Source: Sinohyriopsis cumingii (lineage: Eukaryota; Mollusca; Bivalvia; Unionida; Unionidae). Taken from it: a stretch of 64,000 nt of DNA. Where the stretch lies: NCBI GenBank assembly GCA_028554795.2, contig JAPYKE020000272.1, forward strand, positions 94,597 through 158,596, in the 5' to 3' direction. The position numbers and the translations under genes were made by a program. The notes under the pieces are model-generated. The model was not told where the DNA came from. It saw only the letters and a list, made by a program, of their open reading frames with translations, and made no database searches. Positions 8,037 to 22,184 of this stretch are shown here, piece by piece. Numbering within the stretch: the first letter of the stretch is position 1; every line of letters starts with the position of its first letter.

Positions 8037-9168
8037 ATGCTGTGAACGGCACCACGTCCACCATGAATGATCTTTCTAGATTCAAAGGCCTAGTCAAAAA
8101 TGGATATTTCAAACCTGTCTTGCTCATTATCACGGACAAGGTCGACTGGAATTCTTTTGCTCAGATTCCCGTGGTTATTCCCAACAATGAATTGTTCAAG
8201 AGCTTGACAAAGCCCTTCTCAATGTCATTAGTGTCCATTGCTATCGGATCCTTTTTCTGGATATACAGCTCCACGTAGGGATACAGCGAACACACGTCCA
8301 AGTATTTCATTTCTTCTCCTTTCTCTTCGTCGGCTTGGTACAGCAAACAGGTGGCATTGGTCCTTCCTCCGTACAAACTATCCCTCGGGTTCAGCGGGTC
8401 CATGAACTGGTAACTTTCCACGAGGCGTTTAAACTCGGGATCGGTTTTCAAACGGTGATCGTATTCGTGTTCCCACATTTCCACCACTTGGTATCCTTCC
8501 TGTTCTAACATTAGGCGTCGCTGACAAGTGGCCTCGTACAAGTCTTCCATGGTTCGTTGTAAAAACTGATTTTTAGTGCCACGGTCATGGTAACAGACGG
8601 GACATCCGTGAAATAAGCAACCGTTAAACTCGTACACGATCTTGGGGTTTTCTAAGTCCCAGCCATCGACCGAATGCGTTGCGATGGTCTTTTCGCCTCC
8701 TCCGTTGCGGGCATGCTGAATCCATTTGTCTTCCTTGTCGCACAAGTAATGTAACCAGCGTAGGGCTTTGACCGAGTATTGACGTTTGACATAGTTGCTC
8801 GTTTGAGGACTGATGACAGCCACGGTGTTTTCAGGCATGAATCGTTGCCGGTACACTAAGGAACACGCTTTGGCAATGGTGCAAGCTTCTTTCAAAGGAT
8901 CGACCCCTCCGTGTTCCATGAACAGTTCTCGAAATTTTCCACAGCAACGTCGTAAAATGTCCACGTCGGAACGACAATACTTTAACATTTCTTCCTGAAA
9001 GTCGAAGGGGTCCGAGGCGTGAGCCTGATACCAAGCGTAGAAAGCTTCTCGTTGTTCGGTACGCATGTTGTCAGGGTCGTAATAGTGAGCCTCAGGCAAA
9101 TGGGGTAGAACGGCGTGTTGACTGGCTTCCGTATTGAAAAAGTGTGGAAAGTACCCTTTAGCGTAATT
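8037..9168 (-). pseudogene. DNA polymerase B pseudogene, minus strand, copy 2
   Basis: Same motifs and same breaks as copy 1, with Ala at residue 249. The fused open frame spans 8161-9426. Confidence 0.88.
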
Positions 9169-9435
9169 ATTGTGACTACCAATCACATTTCTGGAGAAGT
9201 TCCCTATAACAGGAATACATAAAACATTTTTCAGCACAAGAGAGGACATATTTGGCGGCCAGCATACAAGGTGGAGGAAGAACCCGTAAAAGAAACCTAC
9301 CCACGAGAAGCTACTTGTAACCTGTCTCACATATCCACATCGGTTGAATCGGAGACTCGAACCCACGAAAACAGAGTTGAGGCGGCAGTGATCCGTAACG
9401 ATGAGCACTTTAGACCACTTGGCCACTCTCGGCCC
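9169..9435 (-). mobile_element. tRNA-derived SINE, copy 2
   Basis: A and B boxes are unchanged. Followed on the plus strand by the standard 37-bp microsatellite. Confidence 0.7.
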
Positions 9436-9472
9436 AGAGAGAGAGAGAGAGAGAGAGAGTGTGTGTGTGTGT
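9436..9472. repeat. (GA)n(GT)n microsatellite, copy 2
   Basis: 37 bp, standard length. Confidence 0.95.
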
Positions 9473-10106
9473 TATACCATTTTTAAACACATCACGACAT
9501 TTAGGTTAGTGTGTTTTCGTTTCTCCTTACGAAATTAGACAAACATCTATAATTACTCCTAGGGGAAAAACACGATTGTAAAGTATCACAAGAATGAAGT
9601 GGAGACTAATTTGATTACAAAATGTCCGCAGAATAGTACACTCAAGCATGCAGTAATGTAATTTGCAATTAGGTTGACGCAATTTCCATGCGATCGCCCA
9701 TGGTACGATTATTCGTGCGTTAGTTGTATTGTTTGAAAAGGGACTAGTGTCAAATACAAAAATGCGTTTGATTTTCACTCTCCGCGAATAACAACTGAAA
9801 CAACTGGAAGATATCGATTAGCCAATGAAGTCAAGAACTAATGCATTGCTCAACTAGGCGAAATTTTGTCAGGCCTATGTGTTACCAACAACATCTGACG
9901 CAAGGTTCACAGCAGAAAAGTGATTGCCAACTGCTGAGAGTGTGCTCTACTCGTGGACAAGTTATACGTACCAATATTACCAAAGCACACGTTTGTGGAA
10001 GAACGAAATGATCTGACATTTGTCTTCAAATAGTGGTCTTGGAACATAAATGTTACATTCAAAATTACCATTCGAGAACTTAGTGCGAATGCAAACGACC
10101 GGCATT

Positions 10107-10770
10107 CACATTCCTAATTTCTGCGTGGCTGATCAAGCGTACGAGAAGTGTATCAAAGAATCACTCTTTTGTCATTGCCTTCACTGTAGCAAGATTCCTG
10201 GATGATGTGAAAAATCTACTGATGAATTATTATTACCCTATCGATGAAACCTAGAGTCAAACATGCATCGATCGGTACGGAGATTGACATCGCTATGCCA
10301 TGGTGATGGCTCACATTTTCTACGGATAAGATGTAAAAATTCCTCTGAATACTATACAGAATAAGGTGCCGATTGCTCTAAAGTCCTCTTGAACGGAGCC
10401 AAAATCATCTTCATGCAATTGGGACATGTACAGTTTAAAGATCACATGAGATATTTAGCAGTGCCTTTGAGTCGAATGCCTAAAACCTTTGGAATGACAG
10501 AAAAAGCCAATCAACACGCCGTCCGGCCACATTTCTCTCATGATCACTATTACGAACCCGACAATATCCGCACCGAACAACGACAAGCTTTCTACGCTTG
10601 GCACTGCTCATACGCTTTGGACGCCTTTGAAAGTTCAGGAAGAAATGTTAAAGTATTGTCGCTACGATCTGGACATTGTAGGGCGTTGCTCTGGAAAATT
10701 TCGAGAACTCTTCGTGGAGCACGGTGGGATCGACCCCTTCGCGGAAGCCTATACCATCGACAAAGCGTGA
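10107..10770 (+). pseudogene. DNA polymerase B pseudogene, plus strand, copy 2
   Basis: Same stops, same 1-nt insertion and same final TGA as copy 1. Confidence 0.85.
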
Positions 10771-11096
10771 TTCTTAGTGTAAGAAACTCAGTTATCATGG
10801 TCGAATAATACCGCAAAGAAATTACAGAACCAAATAAATGGTGTCCTACATTTGTATCGTTTACCATGCTTTCTTTATCTGTATGCGTTGTAACCTTAAT
10901 TCTCTGTCTACCCATCTCTCAAAACGCAAGTGTCTCAAGGTGAAAGTATTACCCGTTTCTTCTATCACCCAATGCGGGCGTGCATGCTTGTGTGTGTGTG
11001 TCAGATTTCACTTATACACATATCGTTTGTGCGAAAATTTAATAAGGACAATACATACAAAGACACAGAAACCATTGTTCTCAGTATTTCTGGAAG

Positions 11097-11496
11097 TCAC
11101 ATTTTGGGGCTACTAGATTGTAAAACATAATCTTCATGAGGTACCAAACCAATTACTTTCTTCGATGGTCTTGTTGGTTCTGTCATCCTATCAGATTTAC
11201 CACCAGTTCGTTTTCTTTCAACGTCTCAGTATCACTCTATAGTGGATGCAAATGGTGTTGGATATGAAAAATGGACAATCATATCATCTTTGACATACCT
11301 AGGCAAATCTTCTACCAACGCATTTTGAAAAGTATTGAGTCACACGAATCGCTGTTGTTGCTTGGTGTCTGCTTTCTGCTTGGAAAAGTGTAATCGTTTT
11401 ATACACTACTTGAACTCTATACATTTCACGGCTTAGGTGTAAGCCTCCAATTTCAATTGCATGGAAGTCAACATTTGCGTATCTATAATGTGACAA
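11097..11496 (-). pseudogene. Broken coding-like segment, copy 2
   Basis: Counterpart of 4741-5140. A C to A at 11297 changes an Asp codon to Tyr in the 81-codon frame; both internal TGA codons remain. Confidence 0.35.
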
Positions 11497-12726
11497 TAAT
11501 ATTAAGGACCGAGCAAATTAATTTTGGGCTGAATCAGGACTATGTGTGTGTGTGTGAGGCGATACGGTATGATGTTGGCCCTTTCTTTCTTCTAGTTCCT
11601 CACCGGAACAAATTCATCTTGATTGCAAAACTTTCGTTTGACTAGGTTTATTACGCAGCAGTTCCATATATCGGGTCAGTGTCTTAGAGTTCGAATATTC
11701 ATTCAGTTTTCAAAGAGGCAAGAAGACAGAAGTATAACAGCAGATCGACCTGCTGGTCAACGATTTGCCAAGAGTAATACGAAAACCTAATTCACAGGCA
11801 AAAGTGTTAAGAAAACTTAACCCTTCTGGACAATGACTTGATTAGGCTCATATGAATACACATGGCATTTCGATTTCCAACAGATCTGCTTAGGTAGAGA
11901 AGTTAGGACACAATCACATGATGCACTGATTGGATGACAAAACGAGAGACAGAGAGAACGAGAAAGAAAGCGAGTATAGACCCATTGGAAAATTGATATT
12001 GGTAAAGAAAGTGCATTCTATTAGATTTTTCTCTTATTAGTATGGCATTCTCTTATATTTATGGCATAGTTGTACCCCGAAACGTTGTTTAATTATATAC
12101 ATTGCCACATCGGCTATTGCCGAACGACTATATACATCTTTGTAAATTAGAACTAAGCTGCCTCCCGTCAAGAGTATGCCAGCCAAGGTTACCAAAAAAT
12201 TATATTCACTGAGTAATGTGAACTATCATTCACAACGAAATATGCTGCATTTATCTTCTTCAGATTTGTTAATAACTTAGGTAAAAGTTTAATGAACAAT
12301 ATTCCAGTTTTTGTTAGACTAAAGTAAGAGAATAATCCGAACCTATTAAAATCCTACTTCTGATATTTATTTCTTGAAACCTAAAACGCGATTCCCTGAA
12401 TTAGAAATTGTATCAACATACAAATTCCAAAGTGCATGTTGCCATCGAATTTTATGTCAAACGATGATATAATAGCCAGTGTCGCCCTACAAAAGTGATT
12501 ATCTTGTCAAAACTTGTAAATATGCATGAATGTGTATAGTGAGGTTTCTGATATGTTGTTTTGAACTTGAGGGTTTAAAGTTCTGATCACGGTATATGCT
12601 TATTTATATCTCATGGAGAGGTCCAAAGAGGAAATACCCAGATCTGCTGTTATAAAATGCGCCTGCATATTAGGATCGATGCTGATGATTGCAGTAATTC
12701 ATATAACAACAGACGTATCGTCAATA

Positions 12727-14165
12727 TTACACTGAGCAGATCAACAACGTGCCCGTCTTGAAGACAAGAGTAAAACGAATATGTATCAAACGATTATCAT
12801 GAGCCGGAAGATACAAAGGTGTTGCGGGCGTCATCTGTATTAAATCACATGGTTCAACGGTTGGTAAAAACACAAACAGTATATATCCCTCAACATCTAC
12901 GTCCGTCGGTTCAAACCAGCTTTCATAACTAACAGTGACAGCGTCACAAGTTAAATTCATCTGCGTTGTTGAGGTAATCGGTACCTGGTCAGAACTGATA
13001 TCCCACATGCAAAAGTCGCGTCGTACCACAAATGCTTTTCATGTCAACCTAAAATTGATTTTTGTTCACTATCGTGCAATGTTAACCACATACGGTTTCG
13101 ATTCTATTGCAATGATAGATCTGAGTGTAGAGTAATTTGCACGTATATAACTTTTAGAGTCTTTTCCGGTCTTAGTCTAGTATGTTCTTTGGTCGATTTT
13201 ATGTTGTAGGCACCTGCAGAGGGTTTATTAGTATTCCAGATGGCACCGTTGTCTGATAAAAATACAAATAAGTTATTCACTGGCAGACCAGCTAACGGTT
13301 GTGATAGGATATTAGTAAACGCGCAGTGAAGCAAACGCGATCTCTAGTGTGCGTGATTACCCAGCGGTAAGAGTTGCAGAAATATCACACTGAATTATGG
13401 CTTCGTTGATCAGATTGTAATGAAATTAGGTAACGCTCTGCGTTGTATTTATTACAAAATGTTGCATGGCGGCAGATATTTTGCGTAAAACGTACACTCA
13501 ATCGTTTCATTATTCGCCATTGGTGTACGAACTTCGTTCGTCGTACACATCATCAATATGTTCAACAAGTTCGTGATCAGTAATGTCTCTCTCCATGAGG
13601 CCATATGTAGCCAGTATCTGACAAATCGTTAATAATTTCGGGTGCGTTTATCAGCAAGGTCGTTAACGTCACATAGTCCCTTCCCTTTGGTTACTGCTCT
13701 GGTGTGAATGCAGCAGGTCTTTGGTCTGGTTGTGCTTTCCGTGCAATTTATTTCATGTAACTTTTCGTAAGTTCAGCAACTTGCTTTATGGGGATAATTA
13801 GCGGTGTAAATGTTTGTTTTAAACTGGCTGTGATGTCTTCTTATGCAGTCTCTTGTAACTATAATATATATTTGACGTTTGTCGACATACTATATCATTC
13901 TAAATGAATTCATGGTGTTCACAAGGCGCTTCACTGCATCGCTTTCCAAAGGCTTTTTTGACATCCTGGAAGATGTCATTAATTGATTTTTATTGTTAAA
14001 TTGCTGTGTCAGACTCATTCGTGTCCAACCAGCTCGGTATGTACCTCTACATATTTCAGTTACCTTGACGGTGAGAAAAGTGTATGGATCCTTTGTGATC
14101 CGCGCAAACATATCACGAAATTCATTCATCTGCTGCAGAGTTGGGTGGAATAATACCAAGTCCAA
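12727..14165 (-). pseudogene. Unassigned broken coding-like region, copy 3
   Basis: Counterpart of 15-1453; the open fragments translate the same as in copy 1. Confidence 0.35.
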
Positions 14166-14392
14166 CGAATATTTCCAGGACTATGCGCGTCGATGCCAGA
14201 ATATATCATCAACATACAGTTGTCACGATTAAGTTATGTAGATGTGCGTATCGCTGAATCAAACAAATCAAGTCTGTGCTTTTATGCCGACAACTTGTGC
14301 AGGAGTGACCTGGTGCACAAGCATCACATTGTCGTATTACTGTAAGACTGGTTTGTATTATATTCAAATCGTCAATGGTAGATGCTTCAGCA

Positions 14393-15524
14393 ATGCTGTG
14401 AACGGCACCACGTCCACCATGAATGATCTTTCTAGATTCAAAGGCCTAGTCAAAAATGGATATTTCAAACCTGTCTTGCTCATTATCACGGACAAGGTCG
14501 ACTGGAATTCTTTTGCTCAGATTCCCGTGGTTATTCCCAACAATGAATTGTTCAAGAGCTTGACAAAGCCCTTCTCAATGTCATTAGTGTCCATTGCTAT
14601 CGGATCCTTTTTCTGGATATACAGCTCCACGTAGGGATACAGCGAACACACGTCCAAGTATTTCATTTCTTCTCCTTTCTCTTCGTCGGCTTGGTACAGC
14701 AAACAGGTGGCATTGGTCCTTCCTCCGTACAAACTATCCCTCGGGTTCAGCGGGTCCATGAACTGGTAACTTTCCACGAGGCGTTTAAACTCGGGATCGG
14801 TTTTCAAACGGTGATCGTATTCGTGTTCCCACATTTCCACCACTTGGTATCCTTCCTGTTCTAACATTAGGCGTCGCTGACAAGTGGCCTCGTACAAGTC
14901 TTCCATGGTTCGTTGTAAAAACTGATTTTTAGTGCCACGGTCATGGTAACAGACGGGACATCCGTGAAATAAGCAACCGTTAAACTCGTACACGATCTTG
15001 GGGTTTTCTAAGTCCCAGCCATCGACCGAATGCGTTGCGATGGTCTTTTCGCCTCCTCCGTTGCGGGCATGCTGAATCCATTTGTCTTCCTTGTCGCACA
15101 AGTAATGTAACCAGCGTAGGGCTTTGACCGAGTATTGACGTTTGACATAGTTGCTCGTTTGAGGACTGATGACAGCCACGGTGTTTTCAGGCATGAATCG
15201 TTGCCGGTACACTAAGGAACACGCTTTGGCAATGGTGCAAGCTTCTTTCAAAGGATCGACCCCTCCGTGTTCCATGAACAGTTCTCGAAATTTTCCACAG
15301 CAACGTCGTAAAATGTCCACGTCGGAACGACAATACTTTAACATTTCTTCCTGAAAGTCGAAGGGGTCCGAGGCGTGAGCCTGATACCAAGCGTAGAAAG
15401 CTTCTCGTTGTTCGGTACGCATGTTGTCAGGGTCGTAATAGTGAGCCTCAGGCAAATGGGGTAGAACGGCGTGTTGACTGGCTTCCGTATTGAAAAAGTG
15501 TGGAAAGTACCCTTTAGCGTAATT
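14393..15524 (-). pseudogene. DNA polymerase B pseudogene, minus strand, copy 3
   Basis: Translates the same as copy 1 (Ala249, Glu127, Gly370). Fused open frame at 14517-15782. Confidence 0.88.
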
Positions 15525-15791
15525 ATTGTGACTACCAATCACATTTCTGGAGAAGTTCCCTATAACAGGAATACATAAAACATTTTTCAGCACAAGAGAG
15601 GACATATTTGGCGGCCAGCATACAAGGTGGAGGAAGAACCCGTAAAAGAAACCTACCCACGAGAAGCTACTTGTAACCTGTCTCACATATCCACATCGGT
15701 TGAATCGGAGACTCGAACCCACGAAAACAGAGTTGAGGCGGCAGTGATCCGTAACGATGAGCACTTTAGACCACTTGGCCACTCTCGGCCC
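15525..15791 (-). mobile_element. tRNA-derived SINE, copy 3
   Basis: No difference from copy 1 noticed. Confidence 0.7.
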
Positions 15792-15828
15792 AGAGAGAGA
15801 GAGAGAGAGAGAGAGTGTGTGTGTGTGT
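15792..15828. repeat. (GA)n(GT)n microsatellite, copy 3
   Basis: 37 bp, standard length. Confidence 0.95.
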
Positions 15829-16462
15829 TATACCATTTTTAAACACATCACGACATTTAGGTTAGTGTGTTTTCGTTTCTCCTTACGAAATTAGACAAAC
15901 ATCTATAATTACTCCTAGGGGAAAAACACCATTGTAAAGTATCACAAGAATGAAGTGGAGACTAATTTGATTACAAAATGTCCGCAGAATAGTACACTCA
16001 AGCATGCAGTAATGTAATTTGCAATTAGGTTGACGCAATTTCCATGCGATCGCCCATGGTACGATTATTCGTGCGTTAGTTGTATTGTTTGAAAAGGGAC
16101 TAGTGTCAAATACAAAAATGCGTTTGATTTTCACTCTCCGCGAATAACAACTGAAACAACTGGAAAATATCGATTAGCCAATGAAGTCAAGAACTAATGC
16201 ATTGCTCAGCTAGGCGAAATTTTGTCAGGCCTATGTGTTACCAACAACATCTGACGCAAGGTTCACAGCAGAAAAGTGATTGCCAACTGCTGAGAGTGTG
16301 CTCTACTCGTGGACAAGTTATACGTACCAATATTACCAAAGCACACGTTTGTGGAAGAACGAAATGATCTGACATTTGTCTTCAAATAGTGGTCTTGGAA
16401 CATAAATGTTACATTCAAAATTACCATTCGAGAACTTAGTGCGAATGCAAACGACCGGCATT

Positions 16463-17126
16463 CACATTCCTAATTTCTGCGTGGCTGATCAAGCGTACGA
16501 GAAGTGTATCAAAGAATCACTCTTTTGTCATTGCCTTCACTGTAGCAAGATTCCTGGATGATGTGAAAAATCTACTGATGAATTATTATTACCCTATCGA
16601 TGAAACCTAGAGTCAAACATGCATCGATCGGTACGGAGATTGACATCGCTATGCCATGGTGATGGCTCACATTTTCTACGGATAAGATGTAAAAATTCCT
16701 CTGAATACTATACAGAATAAGGTGCCGATTGCTCTAAAGTCCTCTTGAACGGAGCCAAAATCATCTTCATGCAATTGGGACATGTACAGTTTAAAGATCA
16801 CATGAGATATTTAGCAGTGCCTTTGAGTCGAATGCCTAAAACCTTTGGAATGACAGAAAAAGCCAATCAACACGCCGTCCGGCCACATTTCTCTCATGAT
16901 CACTATTACGAACCCGACAATATCCGCACCGAACAACGACAAGCTTTCTACGCTTGGCACTGCTCATACGCTTTGGACGCCTTTGAAAGTTCAGGAAGAA
17001 ATGTTAAAGTATTGTCGCTACGATCTGGACATTGTAGGGCGTTGCTCTGGAAAATTTCGAGAACTCTTCGTGGAGCACGGTGGGATCGACCCCTTCGCGG
17101 AAGCCTATACCATCGACAAAGCGTGA
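16463..17126 (+). pseudogene. DNA polymerase B pseudogene, plus strand, copy 3
   Basis: Same breaks as copy 1. Confidence 0.85.
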
Positions 17127-17452
17127 TTCTTAGTGTAAGAAACTCAGTTATCATGGTCGAATAATACCGCAAAGAAATTACAGAACCAAATAAATGGTGT
17201 CCTACATTTGTATCGTTTACCATGCTTTCTTTATCTGTATGCGTTGTAACCTTAATTCTCTGTCTACCCATCTCTCAAAACGCAAGTGTCTCAAGGTGAA
17301 AGTATTACCCGTTTCTTCTATCACCCAATGCGGACGTGCATGCTTGTGTGTGTGTGTCAGATTTCACTTATACACATATCGTTTGTGCGAAAATTTAATA
17401 AGGACAATACATACAAAGACACAGAAACCACTGTTCTCAGTATTTCTGGAAG

Positions 17453-17852
17453 TCACATTTTGGGGCTACTAGATTGTAAAACATAATCTTCATGAGGTAC
17501 CAAACCAATTACTTTCTTCGATGGTCTTGTTGGTTCTGTCATCCTATCAGATTTACCACCAGTTCGTTTTCTTTCAACGTCTCAGTATCACTCTATAGTG
17601 GATGCAAATGGTGTTGGATATGAAAAATGGACAATCATATCATCTTTGACATCCCTAGGCAAATCTTCTACCAACGCATTTTGAAAAGTATTGAGTCACA
17701 CGAATCGCTGTTGTTGCTTGGTGTCTGCTTTCTGCTTGGAAAAGTGTAATCGTTTTATACACTACTTGAACTCTATACATTTCACGGCTTAGGTGTAAGC
17801 CTCCAATTTCAATTGCATGGAAGTCAACATTTGCGTATCTATAATGTGACAA
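17453..17852 (-). pseudogene. Broken coding-like segment, copy 3
   Basis: Counterpart of 4741-5140, no difference noticed. Confidence 0.35.
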
Positions 17853-19082
17853 TAATATTAAGGACCGAGCAAATTAATTTTGGGCTGAATCAGGACTATG
17901 TGTGTGTGTGTGAGGCGATACGGTATGATGTTGGCCCTTTCTTTCTTCTAGTTCCTCACCGGAACAAATTCATCTTGATTGCAAAACTTTCGTTTGACTA
18001 GATTTATTACGCAGCAGTTCCATATATCGGGTCAGTGTCTTAGAGTTCGAATATTCATTCAGTTTTCAAAGAGGCAAGAAGACAGAAGTATAACAGCAGA
18101 TCGACCTGCTGGTCAACGATTTGCCAAGAGTAATACGAAAACCTAATTCACAGGCAAAAGTGTTAAGAAAACTTAACCCTTCTGGACAATGACTTGATTA
18201 GGCTCATATGAATACACATGGCATTTCGATTTCCAACAGATCTGCTTAGGTAGAGAAGTTAGGACACAATCACATGATGCACTGATTGGATGACAAAACG
18301 AGAGACAGAGAGAACGAGAAAGAAAGCGAGTATAGACCCATTGGAAAATTGATATTGGTAAAGAAAGTGCATTCTATTAGATTTTTCTCTTATTAGTATG
18401 GCATTCTCTTATATTTATGGCATAGTTGTACCCCGAAACGTTGTTTAATTATATACATTGCCACATCGGCTATTGCCGAACGACTATATACATCTTTGTA
18501 AATTAGAACTAAGCTGCCTCCCGTCAAGAGTATGCCAGCCAAGGTTACCAAAAAATTATATTCACTGAGTAATGTGAACTATCATTCACAACGAAATATG
18601 CTGCATTTATCTTCTTCAGATTTGTTAATAACTTAGGTAAAATTTTAATGAACAATATTCCAGTTTTTGTTAGACTAAAGTAAGAGAATAATCCGAACCT
18701 ATTAAAATCCTACTTCTGATATTTATTTCTTGAAACCTAAAACGCGATTCCCTGAATTAGAAATTGTATCAACATACAAATTCCAAAGTGCATGTTGCCA
18801 TCGAATTTTATGTCAAACGATGATATAATAGCCAGTGTCGCCCTACAAAAGTGATTATCTTGTCAAAACTTGTAAATATGCATGAATGTGTATAGTGAGG
18901 TTTCTGATATGTTGTTTTGAACTTGAGGGTTTAAAGTTCTGATCACGGTATATGCTTATTTATATCTCATGGAGAGGTCCAAAGAGGAAATACCCAGATC
19001 TGCTGTTATAAAATGCGCCTGCATATTAGGATCGATGCTGATGATTGCAGTAATTCATATAACAACAGACGTATCGTCAATA

Positions 19083-20521
19083 TTACACTGAGCAGATCAA
19101 CAACGTGCCCGTCTTGAAGACAAGAGTAAAACGAATATGTATCAAACGATTATCATGAGCCGGAAGATACAAAGGTGTTGCGGGCGTCATCTGTATTAAA
19201 TCACATGGTTCAACGGTTGGTAAAAACACAAACAGTATATATCCCTCAACATCTACGTCCGTCGGTTCAAACCAGCTTTCATAACTAACAGTGACAGCGT
19301 CACAAGTTAAATTCATCTGCGTTGTTGAGGTAATCGGTACCTGGTCAGAACTGATATCCCACATGCAAAAGTCGCGTCGTACCACAAATGCTTTTCATGT
19401 CAACCTAAAATTGATTTTTGTTCACTATCGTGCAATGTTAACCACATACGGTTTCGATTCTATTGCAATGATAGATCTGAGTGTAGAGTAATTTGCACGT
19501 ATATAACTTTTAGAGTCTTTTCCGGTCTTAGTCTAGTATGTTCTTTGGTCGATTTTATGTTGTAGGCACCTGCAGAGGGTTTATTAGTATTCCAGATGGC
19601 ACCGTTGTCTGATAAAAATACAAATAAGTTATTCACTGGCAGACCAGCTAACGGTTGTGATAGGATATTAGTAAACGCGCAGTGAAGCAAACGCGATCTC
19701 TAGTGTGCGTGATTACCCAGCGGTAAGAGTTGCAGAAATATCACACTGAATTATGGCTTCGTTGATCAGATTGTAATGAAATTAGGTAACGCTCTGCGTT
19801 GTATTTATTACAAAATGTTGCATGGCGGCAGATATTTTGCGTAAAACGTACACTCAATCGTTTCATTATTCGCCATTGGTGTACGAACTTCGTTCGTCGT
19901 ACACATCATCAATATGTTCAACAAGTTCGTGATCAGTAATGTCTCTCTCCATGAGGCCATATGTAGCCAGTATCTGACAAATCGTTAATAATTTCGGGTG
20001 CGTTTATCAGCAAGGTCGTTAACGTCACATAGTCCCTTCCCTTTGGTTACTGCTCTGGTGTGAATGCAGCAGGTCTTTGGTCTGGTTGTGCTTTCCGTGC
20101 AATTTATTTCATGTAACTTTTCGTAAGTTCAGCAACTTGCTTTATGGGGATAATTAGCGGTGTAAATGTTTGTTTTAAACTGGCTGTGATGTCTTCTTAT
20201 GCAGTCTCTTGTAACTATAATATATATTTGACGTTTGTCGACATACTATATCATTCTAAATGAATTCATGGTGTTCACAAGGCGCTTCACTGCATCGCTT
20301 TCCAAAGGCTTTTTTGACATCCTGGAAGATGTCATTAATTGATTTTTATTGTTAAATTGCTGTGTCAGACTCATTCGTGTCCAACCAGCTCGGTATGTAC
20401 CTCTACATATTTTAGTTACCTTGACGGTGAGAAAAGTGTATGGATCCTTTGTGATCCGCGCAAACATATCACGAAATTCATTCATCTGCTGCAGAGTTGG
20501 GTGGAATAATACCAAGTCCAA
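19083..20521 (-). pseudogene. Unassigned broken coding-like region, copy 4
   Basis: Counterpart of 15-1453. The change at 20413 gives Glu to Lys in the 91-codon fragment. Confidence 0.35.
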
Positions 20522-20748
20522 CGAATATTTCCAGGACTATGCGCGTCGATGCCAGAATATATCATCAACATACAGTTGTCACGATTAAGTTATGTAGATG
20601 TGCGTATCGCTGAATCAAACAAATCAAGTCTGTGCTTTTATGCCGACAACTTGTGCAGGAGTGACCTGGTGCACAAGCATCACATTGTCGTATTACTGTA
20701 AGACTGGTTTGTATTATATTCAAATCGTCAATGGTAGATGCTTCAGCA

Positions 20749-21880
20749 ATGCTGTGAACGGCACCACGTCCACCATGAATGATCTTTCTAGATTCAAAGG
20801 CCTAGTCAAAAATGGATATTTCAAACCTGTCTTGCTCATTATCACGGACAAGGTCGACTGGAATTCTTTTGCTCAGATTCCCGTGGTTATTCCCAACAAT
20901 GAATTGTTCAAGAGCTTGACAAAGCCCTTCTCAATGTCATTAGTGTCCATTGCTATCGGATCCTTTTTCTGGATATACAGCTCCACGTAGGGATACAGCG
21001 AACACACGTCCAAGTATTTCATTTCTTCTCCTTTCTCTTCGTCGGCTTGGTACAGCAAACAGGTGGCATTGGTCCTTCCTCCGTACAAACTATCCCTCGG
21101 GTTCAGCGGGTCCATGAACTGGTAACTTTCCACGAGGCGTTTAAACTCGGGATCGGTTTTCAAACGGTGATCGTATTCGTGTTCCCACATTTCCACCACT
21201 TGGTATCCTTCCTGTTCTAACATTAGGCGTCGCTGACAAGTGGCCTCGTACAAGTCTTCCATGGTTCGTTGTAAAAACTGATTTTTAGTGCCACGGTCAT
21301 GGTAACAGACGGGACATCCGTGAAATAAGCAACCGTTAAACTCGTACACGATCTTGGGGTTTTCTAAGTCCCAGCCATCGACCGAATGCGTTCCGATGGT
21401 CTTTTCGCCTCCTCCGTTGCGGGCATGCTGAATCCATTTGTCTTCCTTGTCGCACAAGTAATGTAACCAGCGTAGGGCTTTGACCGAGTATTGACGTTTG
21501 ACATAGTTGCTCGTTTGAGGACTGATGACAGCCACGGTGTTTTCAGGCATGAATCGTTGCCGGTACACTAAGGAACACGCTTTGGCAATGGTGCAAGCTT
21601 CTTTCAAAGGATCGACCCCTCCGTGTTCCATGAACAGTTCTCGAAATTTTCCACAGCAACGTCGTAAAATGTCCACGTCGGAACGACAATACTTTAACAT
21701 TTCTTCCTGAAAGTCGAAGGGGTCCGAGGCGTGAGCCTGATACCAAGCGTAGAAAGCTTCTCGTTGTTCGGTACGCATGTTGTCAGGGTCGTAATAGTGA
21801 GCCTCAGGCAAATGGGGTAGAACGGCGTGTTGACTGGCTTCCGTATTGAAAAAGTGTGGAAAGTACCCTTTAGCGTAATT
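20749..21880 (-). pseudogene. DNA polymerase B pseudogene, minus strand, copy 4
   Basis: Gly replaces Ala at residue 249, inside the Vsr-like segment. Fused open frame at 20873-22138. Confidence 0.88.
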
Positions 21881-22147
21881 ATTGTGACTACCAATCACAT
21901 TTCTGGAGAAGTTCCCTATAACAGGAATACATAAAACATTTTTCAGCACAAGAGAGGACATATTTGGCGGCCAGCATACAAGGTGGAGGAAGAACCCGTA
22001 AAAGAAACCTACCCACGAGAAGCTACTTGTAACCTGTCTCACATATCCACATCGGTTGAATCGGAGACTCGAACCCACGAAAACAGAGTTGAGGCGGCAG
22101 TGATCCGTAACGATGAGCACTTTAGACCACTTGGCCACTCTCGGCCC
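21881..22147 (-). mobile_element. tRNA-derived SINE, copy 4
   Basis: No difference from copy 1 noticed. Confidence 0.7.
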
Positions 22148-22184
22148 AGAGAGAGAGAGAGAGAGAGAGAGTGTGTGTGTGTGT
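22148..22184. repeat. (GA)n(GT)n microsatellite, copy 4
   Basis: 37 bp, standard length. Confidence 0.95.

Larger units (their letters stand above)
6357..12712. repeat. Array unit copy 2
   Basis: The most diverged copy by eye. Private substitutions fall at unit positions 1388, 1444, 3454, 4622, 4719, 4941 and 5931. Alleles at the five informative sites are g, c, g, a, g. Confidence 0.97.
12713..19068. repeat. Array unit copy 3
   Basis: Informative-site alleles are g, c, c, g, a, the same haplotype as copy 1 although copy 2 lies between them. No private change was noticed. Confidence 0.97.
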
